From Undibacterium paludis (GTDB taxonomy: Bacteria; Pseudomonadota; Gammaproteobacteria; Burkholderiales; Burkholderiaceae_D), in NCBI RefSeq assembly GCF_022568815.1, contig NZ_JAKZHX010000002.1:372001-436000 (forward strand): a DNA stretch of 64,000 bases. Direction: 5' to 3'. Shown piece after piece: positions 45,823-53,366 of the stretch (position 1 is the first letter of the stretch; each line of letters starts with the position of its first letter). The notes beneath the pieces are model-generated. The model was not told the DNA's origin and did not search any database. It was given only the letters and a program-made list of their open reading frames with translations. Position numbers and translations under genes: made by a program.

Positions 45823-47154
45823 TTACTGAGGGGCTGCGGGTTCGTTCCAGCCGGCAGTCTCATGCAAGGCAATCCGGGTGAGCCGCAATTCAGTTTGCGC
45901 ATCGATCAAATCACGTCTTCCATCCAGTACCTGGCGGGTAACCACAAGCAACTGAAATAAGCCAATTTCCCCTGCTTGTAAGGATTTGACTGAAAGGCGC
46001 TGATTTTCTTCTAATGCAGGAAGAATGTTTTGTTGCAAGGCATTGACCCGTGCTGTCAGGCTTTGTAGTTTTTTCCACATTGCATTAATGTTGCTGCCTG
46101 TGTCACGTACAGAAGATTCCCGTTCAATTTGCACCTGACTTAGTTCAGTAGATGCTCGTCCAATGCCACTAGCATTGTTACGGAATAAAGGTAGCGGGAT
46201 AGAAAACGTCAGTGTAGTTAAACGCTCTCTGGCATTCGCTGGCCCCTCACGCCCAGTTGACAAGCCAACCGTCAAATCTGGATAGCGTGAGGCTCGCTCC
46301 AACGCTAGTCGGTTTTTGGCTGACTGCTCCCGGTAATCGAGTGAACGCAGTAACGGACGGTTAAGGGAATTGGATAGCAATGCCTCCAATGTATAGATTG
46401 GCGAGGCTGTTCCCAATGTTCCCGAAGCCACTGGAAGCAAGCCGCTAGGTAGTTGCAGGGTACTTGCCAGGTCGGCTCGGGCTTGAATCAGTTGCTCTTC
46501 CAATACACCGATCTGGTTTTTGGCCCTGACGGCTTCGACTTGAGCCAGATTGCCATCAAGCCGACTATCTTCTCCTGCTGCGACACGTTTTTTGACTGAG
46601 GTAGCCGTATCCTCAATAATTTTGAGTGATTGACGCTCGGTCACAATCCGTTCTTGAAGGGAAAGTACCTGGACAAACCGCCGTTCGACCTCTGACCTGA
46701 CAGCGCGTCGCGTGTCTTCAATAGAAGCCTCAAGTGCTTGTAATTGCAATTGCGTAGCTTTGCGGCGATAGCTTTGTTGACCAGCGATCTCAAATGTTTG
46801 TTCTATACCGGTTGACCATTCCCGTCTCTTGTCAGTGGGCATGCCAGATTGCGGTACTTCTCGACTGACGCGCTCGCCAGTCAATTTGGGATTATTCCAC
46901 AACAGTGAGCGTGCATCAGCCGCATCAGCCTCAATGGCAGCAAGTTGTGCTTTCGCCTGGCGCAGAACGGAATTTCCATTCTCGGCAAATTGCCATGCCA
47001 GCTCTAACGTAAGCGGCGTAGTGGAAGGTGTTTCAACCGCAACCGTAGTGGGAGAAGAAACAGGAATTATATTTTTTGTGGTGTCACCGGCCCGGCAAAA
47101 GGCAGGCGCAGCCAATAATGCCGCTATAGTAAGGGGCAAAATCAAGGGGCGCAT
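45823..47154 (-). CDS. czcC: CzcC-like TolC-family outer-membrane protein
   Basis: About 443 residues; the ATG at 47154 has GGAGAATTTG upstream and is preferred to 47175. Signal peptide RPLILPLTIAALLAAPAFC. The two OEP repeats contain LAWQFAENGNSVLRQAKAQLAAIEADAADA and TERQSLKIIEDTATSVKKR. Outer-membrane exit for the CzcCBA pump. It begins 89 bp after czcI. Confidence 0.88.
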   Translation of the reverse strand: MRPLILPLTIAALLAAPAFCRAGDTTKNIIPVSSPTTVAVETPSTTPLTLELAWQFAENGNSVLRQAKAQLAAIEADAADARSLLWNNPKLTGERVSREVPQSGMPTDKRREWSTGIEQTFEIAGQQSYRRKATQLQLQALEASIEDTRRAVRSEVERRFVQVLSLQERIVTERQSLKIIEDTATSVKKRVAAGEDSRLDGNLAQVEAVRAKNQIGVLEEQLIQARADLASTLQLPSGLLPVASGTLGTASPIYTLEALLSNSLNRPLLRSLDYREQSAKNRLALERASRYPDLTVGLSTGREGPANARERLTTLTFSIPLPLFRNNASGIGRASTELSQVQIERESSVRDTGSNINAMWKKLQSLTARVNALQQNILPALEENQRLSVKSLQAGEIGLFQLLVVTRQVLDGRRDLIDAQTELRLTRIALHETAGWNEPAAPQ

Positions 47155-47243
47155 CAAATTCTCCAAAGAAAACATGGGGATATTTGGCGAAAGATCGCCG
47201 CAGCCAATGCTGCGCTAGTAATAAGGAAATGCTCTCGCCAGGA

Positions 47244-47594
47244 TTAACCTTGGAGACGCCAATTTGGCTTGATCAAGCCTTCAGGAATATGTGATTGGTA
47301 GACGCTGGGTGGTGAATCTGTCACACCATTTACAATCGGGAGTACAAAGTTTGAAATTTGGACAGAAACAATATTTGCATAGGAATGGTGACAAAAATCG
47401 CAATCGCTGTCACACATTCCAAGTTTGGTTTTAGCTGATTGTGGCGTATCTGTATCAGCTTTATGTTGATGGTCATGATGACCAAAGTGTTGTGCTTCAA
47501 TTCCCGTTTCATGCATGCAATAGCTACTCGCCACCGCCCAGCTAACCTGGACAGTGAAAACAAGAGCAAGCATGAAAATGAGTTTCTTTAACAT
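47244..47594 (-). CDS. czcI: CzcI-like small His/Cys exported protein, first gene of the czc operon
   Basis: A 116-residue protein with signal peptide LKKLIFMLALVFTVQVSWAVAS, then CMHETGIEAQHFGHHDHQHKAD, a Cys group (CDSDCDFCHH) and a C-terminal SHIPEGLIKPNWRLQG. This is the CzcI pattern; in Cupriavidus CzcI heads czcCBA and influences its expression. The ATG is exactly 7 nt after TATAAT without a ribosome site, suggesting a leaderless mRNA, as for the CopL-like gene. Confidence 0.85.
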   Translation of the reverse strand: MLKKLIFMLALVFTVQVSWAVASSYCMHETGIEAQHFGHHDHQHKADTDTPQSAKTKLGMCDSDCDFCHHSYANIVSVQISNFVLPIVNGVTDSPPSVYQSHIPEGLIKPNWRLQG

Positions 47595-47601
47595 GAGACG
47601 A

Positions 47602-47607
47602 ATTATA
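47602..47607 (-). promoter_or_regulatory. -10 TATAAT giving a probable leaderless mRNA (czc operon)
   Basis: TATAAT at the same 7-nt distance from the ATG (47594) as in front of the CopL-like gene. The base context TATAATTC is shared. No good -35 is seen, so an activator is likely. Confidence 0.6.
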
Positions 47608-47651
47608 GGCCGGAAATTCTTAAATTGAATGCAAAGTGTTGGATTAATACG

Positions 47652-50108
47652 TTATTTCATTCTACGAACCAGGCGCAAGCCATTAAAAATCACCAGTAGG
47701 CTTGCCCCCATATCGGCAAAGACCGCCATCCACAAAGTCGCTACGCCCATGACTGCCATGATCAGGAAGGCTAACTTGATACTCAGTGCCAGCGCGATAT
47801 TCTGTTTCAGGATGGCGGCAGTGCGTTGGCTTAAACGAATGAATTGCGGGATTTTGCGCAAGTCATCATCCATTAAGGCAACGTCAGCAGTTTCCAAGGC
47901 GGTATCCGTACCGGCCGCACCCATGGCAAAGCCTATGCTGGACTTGGCTAATGCGGGCGCATCGTTGATACCGTCGCCGACCATGCCTACGTTGCCGTGA
48001 TTTGCCAGCTCATCGTTAATGGCGGCCAGTTTGTCTTCTGGGAGCAAATTGCCACGTGCATCATCAATGCCTACACTTTTTGCAATGGCTTTTGCGGTCA
48101 TTTCATTGTCACCAGTCAGCATTACGGTGCGGATTCCCAGAGCGTGCAGTTCCGCAATTGCCTCACGGCTACTCTCACGCACGGTATCTGCCACACCAAT
48201 TACGGCAAGAGGTCTCTGCTCGTCAGCAATGATCACGGCTGTTTTGCCATCGGCTTCTAGCACTTGCAAAGCGGCTTCAGTGTCCGCACTGCAAATGCCG
48301 AGTTCTTCTATCAGACGGTGATTGCCGAGGTAATACCATTTACCAGCAATCTGGCCTTTTACACCTCGGCCCGCGATGGCGGCGAAGTCGCTGACCTCTA
48401 ATGCTGGTTTCTCATTTCCTTGAGTTTTCCAATACGCTGTCACTGCACCTGATACCGGGTGATCAGAGCGGCCAGCCAGACTGGCTGCCAGCTGCAATGC
48501 TTTTGCCTGGTCATCGCCGAGTGGCCTTACATCAGTGACAACTGGCTTGCCTTGGGTAATGGTGCCGGTTTTATCCAGCGCCAGTGACTTCAGCTTTCGA
48601 CCTTCTTCCAGATACACGCCACCTTTGATGAGGATGCCAGCCTTTGCTGCCGCAGCCAGCCCGCTCACCACAGTCACAGGCGTAGAGACGACCAACGCAC
48701 AAGGACACGCAATTACCAGCAACACCAGTGCCTTGTACACCCAATCCAACCATGGCGAGCCTAGTAACAGCGGGGGAATGAGCATGACGCCCAGTGCCAA
48801 CACAAAGACTATCGGTGTATACACTTTAGCGAAACTGTCGACAAAACGTTGTGTTGGTGCGCGGCTGCCTTGGGCTTCTTCGACGGCATGGATGATGCGA
48901 GACAGAGTGGAATCAGTTTGCAAAGCGGTTACGCGGTATTCGAAAGAGCCGGTTTCATTAATGGTGCCAGCAAATATCCTGTCACCAACAGTCTTGGCAA
49001 CCGGCATACTTTCTCCCGTGATGGGGGCCTGATTCACTGACGACTGTCCCTTGCTGAGTTCACCATCAAGCGGAATGCGTTCACCAGGGGAGACACGTAC
49101 GGTCGCACCTACGGCAATAGCCTTGGCCGCAATTTCCAGCCAACTACCATCGGCCTGTAAGACACTGGCAGTTTCCGGCGTCATCGCCATCAGGCCACGT
49201 ATAGCATTACGTGCGCGGTCAAGCGACATCGCTTCTATGGCTTCTGACAGACTGAACAAGACCATGACCATAGCAGCCTCAGGCCATTGCCCAATGATCA
49301 GTGCACCCGTCACAGCAATTGCCATCAGGGCATTGATGTTCAGATTCAAATTTTTGAGTGCTATCCAACCCTTTTTATAGGTACCAGTACCACTAAGCAG
49401 TATCGCAAACGCAGATAAAACCATGACTGGCCAGGCTTTTTCTGAGCCGCCAATGTAGGCAAAAGCCTCAGCAAGGATTGCCGATGTCACAGCTGCGCCC
49501 AGTAGCCGCCATTTGCGAGACGTGTTTGCTGGTGGAATTTCGGTTGCATCCGGACTGATTTTGCCATCTTCGCTTAACAACACGGCCTTCATGCCGATGG
49601 AAGTCAACACGGCTTGAATTACATCGTGGTTTGCCAGTGTATGGCTGACCGTCAATTTGCGTTGCATGAGATTAAAATCAAGCTGCGCTATTCCTGGCAT
49701 AGGGCCAAGCTTGTCGCGTATCAAACCTTCTTCTGTGGGGCAATCCATATTTTCTATGGAATACACCACCATTGAGACGCTGTTTGGTGGTTGGACATTT
49801 TCTTGCACTGGAGACATGCCTAATGCAGTTATGGTGTCAATAAGTACAGAGGTGTTTGTGATGGTGTGCTTGATACTGAGACGTCGATTTATGAGATTGA
49901 AGTCAAGGCTATTTACTCCAGGCATTTTTTCTAAGGCATGGCGAAGTAAGGCCTCTTCGGTAGGGCAATCCATCTGCTCAATAAGTAAATTCAATACCTT
50001 TTCGGCATTGTCATTTGGTGACGCAACTACCGAAACGGAAGGAGTCTTATCGTTACCAGCAGATTTGGAGTTGCATCCACAACAACCCGACTCTTGCTCA
50101 CTCATCAT
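47652..50108 (-). CDS. cadA: Zn/Cd/Pb-translocating P1B-type ATPase (CadA/ZntA/PbrA-like)
   Basis: An 818-residue P1B-2 ATPase. The N-terminus has a Cys cluster (SGCCGCNSK) and two HMA-like domains whose metal loops read EQMDCPTEEALLR and ENMDCPTEEGLIR, with one Cys and acidic residues instead of CxxC. Core motifs: TGES, CPC in IACPCALVVSTPVTVV, DKTGTITQG, SDHPVSG and [14 protein letters not shown]. The CPCALVVSTP form is typical of divalent-metal exporters. A MerR-type promoter with a 19-bp spacer lies 30 bp upstream. AAAGGAAAC precedes adjacent ATGs at 50108 and 50105. It could serve as the missing PbrA partner of the pbrT/pbrBC genes. Confidence 0.92.
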   Translation of the reverse strand: MMSEQESGCCGCNSKSAGNDKTPSVSVVASPNDNAEKVLNLLIEQMDCPTEEALLRHALEKMPGVNSLDFNLINRRLSIKHTITNTSVLIDTITALGMSPVQENVQPPNSVSMVVYSIENMDCPTEEGLIRDKLGPMPGIAQLDFNLMQRKLTVSHTLANHDVIQAVLTSIGMKAVLLSEDGKISPDATEIPPANTSRKWRLLGAAVTSAILAEAFAYIGGSEKAWPVMVLSAFAILLSGTGTYKKGWIALKNLNLNINALMAIAVTGALIIGQWPEAAMVMVLFSLSEAIEAMSLDRARNAIRGLMAMTPETASVLQADGSWLEIAAKAIAVGATVRVSPGERIPLDGELSKGQSSVNQAPITGESMPVAKTVGDRIFAGTINETGSFEYRVTALQTDSTLSRIIHAVEEAQGSRAPTQRFVDSFAKVYTPIVFVLALGVMLIPPLLLGSPWLDWVYKALVLLVIACPCALVVSTPVTVVSGLAAAAKAGILIKGGVYLEEGRKLKSLALDKTGTITQGKPVVTDVRPLGDDQAKALQLAASLAGRSDHPVSGAVTAYWKTQGNEKPALEVSDFAAIAGRGVKGQIAGKWYYLGNHRLIEELGICSADTEAALQVLEADGKTAVIIADEQRPLAVIGVADTVRESSREAIAELHALGIRTVMLTGDNEMTAKAIAKSVGIDDARGNLLPEDKLAAINDELANHGNVGMVGDGINDAPALAKSSIGFAMGAAGTDTALETADVALMDDDLRKIPQFIRLSQRTAAILKQNIALALSIKLAFLIMAVMGVATLWMAVFADMGASLLVIFNGLRLVRRMK

Positions 50109-50137
50109 GTTTCCTTTGATTATGTGTTTATTTTGGC

Positions 50138-50168
50138 ATTAGACACCCTGTAGCAGGTACAGAGTCAA
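50138..50168 (-). promoter_or_regulatory. MerR/ZntR/PbrR-type promoter of cadA
   Basis: Reading leftward: -35 TTGACT (50163-50168), 19-bp spacer, -10 TCTAAT (50138-50143). The dyad CTGTA-CCTGC-TACAG fills the spacer and extends imperfectly outward (ACTCTGTA / TACAGGGT). This closely follows the ZntR/PbrR/CadR promoter layout. Confidence 0.78.
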
Positions 50169-50290
50169 GGAGATTTTGAAAAAAATCGTTAATGCTTTAA
50201 TAAAACTGGATGAACATAGAAAAGGCTCCAATGAAAAATCTTTGATCTTGGCCGACTTTGTAAGAAAATAATCATTTCGGATAGACACCT

Positions 50291-50422
50291 ATGATCATTC
50301 TCATTTGTCACAATCCCCGCTGCGGCACCTCGCGCAATACCATGTCGCTGATACGTAACACGGGTATAGAGCTTGAAGTCATTGAATGTCTAGTCAATCC
50401 AAGGCGAGAAAATCTGCGCTGA
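50291..50422 (+). pseudogene. arsC: Truncated arsC (arsenate reductase, N-terminal 43 codons)
   Basis: The frame codes IILICHNPRCGTSRNTMSLI then RNTGIELEVIECLVNP and stops after RRENLR. HNPRCGTSRN with the catalytic Cys is the glutaredoxin-linked ArsC active site. Normal ArsC is about 115-140 residues, so most of the protein is missing. It is a relic of an arsenic module lost from the cargo. Confidence 0.8.
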
Positions 50423-50461
50423 AAAGGGCGAAAACTCGATAATGCGTGATGATGAGGGCTG

Positions 50462-50680
50462 TCAAATATGTAGGATGCCACGACCATATTCACGTGTCAG
50501 TCTATCAATCAAATCACACTCGTGTGGAAGAAGAGCTTTTTCATCAACAAAACGCCAATTTTGCTCGTAGAGACCAAATGCCTCCTCACCGGTGATTACA
50601 TCATGGGGATCACGATTCCATGCGATCAGTCGGAGCTGGGGGAAATCCCCGATGACAAAGGTATCGGCTGCCGTGCTCAT
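50462..50680 (-). CDS. Conserved-looking small protein, unknown
   Basis: A 72-residue acidic protein (FVIGDFPQLRLIAWNRDPHDVITGEEAFGLYEQNWRFVDEKALLPHECDLIDRLTREYGRG). A near-perfect AAGGAGG precedes the ATG, so it is probably real. No known domain recognised; the sequence suggests a compact alpha/beta fold. It lies in the accessory segment between cadA and tnpA. Confidence 0.65.
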   Translation of the reverse strand: MSTAADTFVIGDFPQLRLIAWNRDPHDVITGEEAFGLYEQNWRFVDEKALLPHECDLIDRLTREYGRGILHI

Positions 50681-50823
50681 GAAACAACCTCCTTAAATGA
50701 CACGTAATCTCGCCGTGTGCTCTGGAACTCGCAGGTGTAAGCTTCCCTTTGGAGACCTTGAAGTACGAATGGTTCACTGATGTGTACCACTTGCATTTTG
50801 ACCTCCAGTTAAAGACAAGCAGG

Positions 50824-51453
50824 TCATTTTATATCCGGCGCACAATGTATCCACCATTTTGCAAACTCCAGCAAGTTCAAGTGCGACGAAGACACATTGC
50901 TCAGTTCGTCTCCAGTATTTGGAGTTCCATTTGGCTCTCTCGTAATGAGTGCCATGTGTATATCGGCTGGCACACCACGGAAGTAAGGCAAATAGTCGTC
51001 AACAAAGGCAACAGGTTGCAAGTAATTAAGAGCCTTGGACTTTGGACTAACGCCGGTATCGTTTTGTTCAGTTGCGATCACGTCGGCAATTGGAAATCCA
51101 TGGTCACGGATATTCTTTAGCCGGGAGAGCCGGTACACCTCTTTCAGTGCGCTTACACACACCAGGTGATAACCGGCATCCTTGAGCAGATGGCAAGCTT
51201 CCAGTGCACCTGGCAATGCTGGTATGGTGGACCAGAATTCTTCATCAAAGCACTGGCGAAACCGTTCCAGTTCGTTTCCAGTCAATATCTGAACATCCCA
51301 TCGATCTATGGGCCAGTAGGCCAACGGATCTTTGATCGCTGGCAGGGTTCCAAATGCCTTCTGCCATGCCATCGCATAGGAAGCATGATAGTCAAGAAGC
51401 ACGCCATCTGCATCTAGGGCGATTATCCCTTTGACCTTGGTTTGGCTATTCAT
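50824..51453 (-). CDS. HAD-superfamily hydrolase
   Basis: A 209-residue protein. HAD motif I is ALDADGVLLDYHASYAMAW (Asp nucleophile about residue 13), motif II lies near VCVSALKE, a Lys in SPKSKAL, and the acidic motif is VAFVDDYLPYF. The helical cap is between residues 30 and 95. Likely a small-molecule phosphatase. It is in the unknown-function segment before tnpA; its relevance to the transposon is not evident. Confidence 0.75.
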   Translation of the reverse strand: MNSQTKVKGIIALDADGVLLDYHASYAMAWQKAFGTLPAIKDPLAYWPIDRWDVQILTGNELERFRQCFDEEFWSTIPALPGALEACHLLKDAGYHLVCVSALKEVYRLSRLKNIRDHGFPIADVIATEQNDTGVSPKSKALNYLQPVAFVDDYLPYFRGVPADIHMALITREPNGTPNTGDELSNVSSSHLNLLEFAKWWIHCAPDIK

Positions 51454-51504
51454 CGTGTAGTTGCGTTGTTCGTGCAGATTGTTGGGCAGCTACCGCTGGA
51501 CTGC

Positions 51505-51747
51505 TCAATGCTGCTCCATAATTTTATCACCGAACAGGAGCACAGCTTCCTGCAGCGACGACAGTAGATGATGCGTATGTTCCTGTCCCAGTTGTGAGAC
51601 GGAGAACTGTATAAGCAGCTCACCCAGGCCAATGGCAACGGCCTGGGCAGGAATGCCTGGATTGTTTGAAGCGAACTGAGTGACTGTTTCTAGGCATTGT
51701 GTGCGCAGCATAATTGCGCCATGCTGTAATTCTTGAACCGAATACAT
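51505..51747 (-). CDS. Small helical protein, unknown
   Basis: An 80-residue ORF predicted all-helical (YSVQELQHGAIMLRTQCLETVTQF ... LSSLQEAVLLFGDKIMEQH). A weak AAAGAAAA precedes the ATG. No family recognised. It is co-oriented with its neighbours, with 51-bp spacing to the HAD gene. Confidence 0.5.
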   Translation of the reverse strand: MYSVQELQHGAIMLRTQCLETVTQFASNNPGIPAQAVAIGLGELLIQFSVSQLGQEHTHHLLSSLQEAVLLFGDKIMEQH

Positions 51748-51839
51748 ATTTTCTTTAGGTCGAATCCTAGTCTTGAAGACAACAGGATATAAATGAATAT
51801 TGATTTACTATTGAGTGCAATGCTCACACATCAGGCATG

Positions 51840-52451
51840 CTAACCGTTCACGACGGCATTCAGTTTTGCGCACCATTCTTTGGCCGCTCTCTCGCTCATG
51901 TAAAATTTGATGACTGGATTGCTCTCATCGGCAACTTCCAAGATCAGGGCAAAGTCACCGACACGCTGTACACGTTCAAATGAAGGCATTTGCATATTCG
52001 TCGTACCAACTTGTCGGCCTGGACCTGATAGCTCCATACTTTCCTTAATCTTCCATTCGTAGCGCCAGGCCAGCAAGTACGAAAGTTCATGTATTTTGAA
52101 ATCGCCGGTGCTGCTATTACAAAAAGCCAGTTTCCGGTTTTGTTTGTCAAAAGTCAGGAATGCTGGGCTGGGATAGCCCAACAGATTCCCAGCGTTGAAA
52201 TTCAGATTGGACTGCCGGTTGATACTCTCCACCAGATCCTTGGCTCTTTTGTGCATTCCTGCTAGTAGTCGGATAGACAAAAAACAGATGACTACTGCCG
52301 CCACGAAGAAAGTGAAAACACCGGTTGTCCTGTTGTCGCGGGAAAGCAGCATGCCAAGTAGCGCACCAATGGCTCCAATGCCGGATAAACCTGCGACAGG
52401 AACCGCAAGCGTTGCAAGTACTGCTAAGCCGAGGCCTTTTGCTAATCCCAT
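51840..52451 (-). CDS. Membrane protein of unknown function
   Basis: A 203-residue protein with Gly-rich N-terminal membrane helices (LAVLATLAVPVAGLSGIGAIGALLGMLL, then VFTFFVAAVVICFLSIRLLAG) and a soluble C-terminal domain (SPAFLTFDKQNRKLAFCNSSTGDFKIHELSYLLAWRYEW ... YMSERAAKEWCAKLNAV). It is divergent from the Xre regulator, which could control it. No family recognised. Confidence 0.6.
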   Translation of the reverse strand: MGLAKGLGLAVLATLAVPVAGLSGIGAIGALLGMLLSRDNRTTGVFTFFVAAVVICFLSIRLLAGMHKRAKDLVESINRQSNLNFNAGNLLGYPSPAFLTFDKQNRKLAFCNSSTGDFKIHELSYLLAWRYEWKIKESMELSGPGRQVGTTNMQMPSFERVQRVGDFALILEVADESNPVIKFYMSERAAKEWCAKLNAVVNG

Positions 52452-52621
52452 GATGATGTGTCCAAATTAACTTGGTTTTATGAAGTGGCAAATCGTTTTT
52501 TTGATAGAAAAATCAAAAAGTAAACGTAAAAGGTAGATTTTGCAAAATTATAAGCGTAATAGGAAGTTTTAAGAAGCCCTCAATGTTGATTTACTGAAGG
52601 TAGTCAACTTTGGAGGTTTAC

Positions 52622-52960
52622 ATGGAGGATGTTCGGCATTTGGTCGGTCAGCGCGTTCAAATTCTGCGAAAGCGCAAACAACTATCGCAGGAAGAGCTGG
52701 CTGGCCGAATTGATATCGATACAAAATCGTTGAGCAGGCTGGAGCGCGGCCAGCATTACCCATCTCTAGAAACACTGGAGAGAATTCGTGTCGAGTTAGA
52801 TGTGGATTTGAAAGATTTCTTCAACTTTGACGACAAGCCCTCCGCCGAGGAGTTACGTGATTTCCTGATGCGAACAGCAAGTAAGGCAGATTATCCGAAT
52901 TTGGTAAAAATGGCGGATGCAGTTAAAACCGTACTTCAGGGATCAGAGCTTAAAATCTGA
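52622..52960 (+). CDS. Xre-family transcriptional regulator
   Basis: About 112 residues; the ATG at 52622 has GGAGG six bases upstream. The helix-turn-helix (LVGQRVQILRKRKQLSQEELAGRIDIDTKSLSRLERGQHYPSLETLERI) is a clear Cro/CI-type domain, followed by a short C-terminal helical part. It lies just upstream of tnpA and divergent from the membrane protein gene. It may repress its own segment or tnpA. Confidence 0.8.
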   Translation: MEDVRHLVGQRVQILRKRKQLSQEELAGRIDIDTKSLSRLERGQHYPSLETLERIRVELDVDLKDFFNFDDKPSAEELRDFLMRTASKADYPNLVKMADAVKTVLQGSELKI

Positions 52961-53366
52961 GTTACAACGCACCATCATCTTGCCAGGTCTGCGTATCTGG
53001 CACATCAATTCATGCCCATATCAGCATGCGAAATTCACGTAGCAAACACGAATTTCATTCAAACATTCAAAAAACAGCAACGATGAATTCTTTGACTTTA
53101 AAGTCGCACAAAAAGTCAAGGACTGATTTATTTTTTTCTTGCCCGGCAGACAAAGTTCAGATATTGTCCGTGCATTAACTCATCGAAATTTCAAAATGGC
53201 AATTTCGAGAGAGATTTGTGAACGCAGATTTCCGAACAAATTGTGCCCAGAGTAAAGGTTTGCAAGGGCTCTTAAAAGCTGAAGATATCCCGCAAGGATG
53301 TCCGACAAAAAAACTATGTTTTTCATTGTTTTAAAATAAACATAAGTCATTTGGTTAATTAAGCAG
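52961..53366. other. AT-rich region upstream of tnpA with inverted repeats
   Basis: 406 bp without a gene. At 53092-53119, TTGACTTT pairs with AAAGTCAA, and within this lies the perfect palindrome GACTTTAAAGTC (53094-53105). This is a likely operator for tnpA expression. The Xre protein encoded next door is a candidate binder. No other feature seen. Confidence 0.5.
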
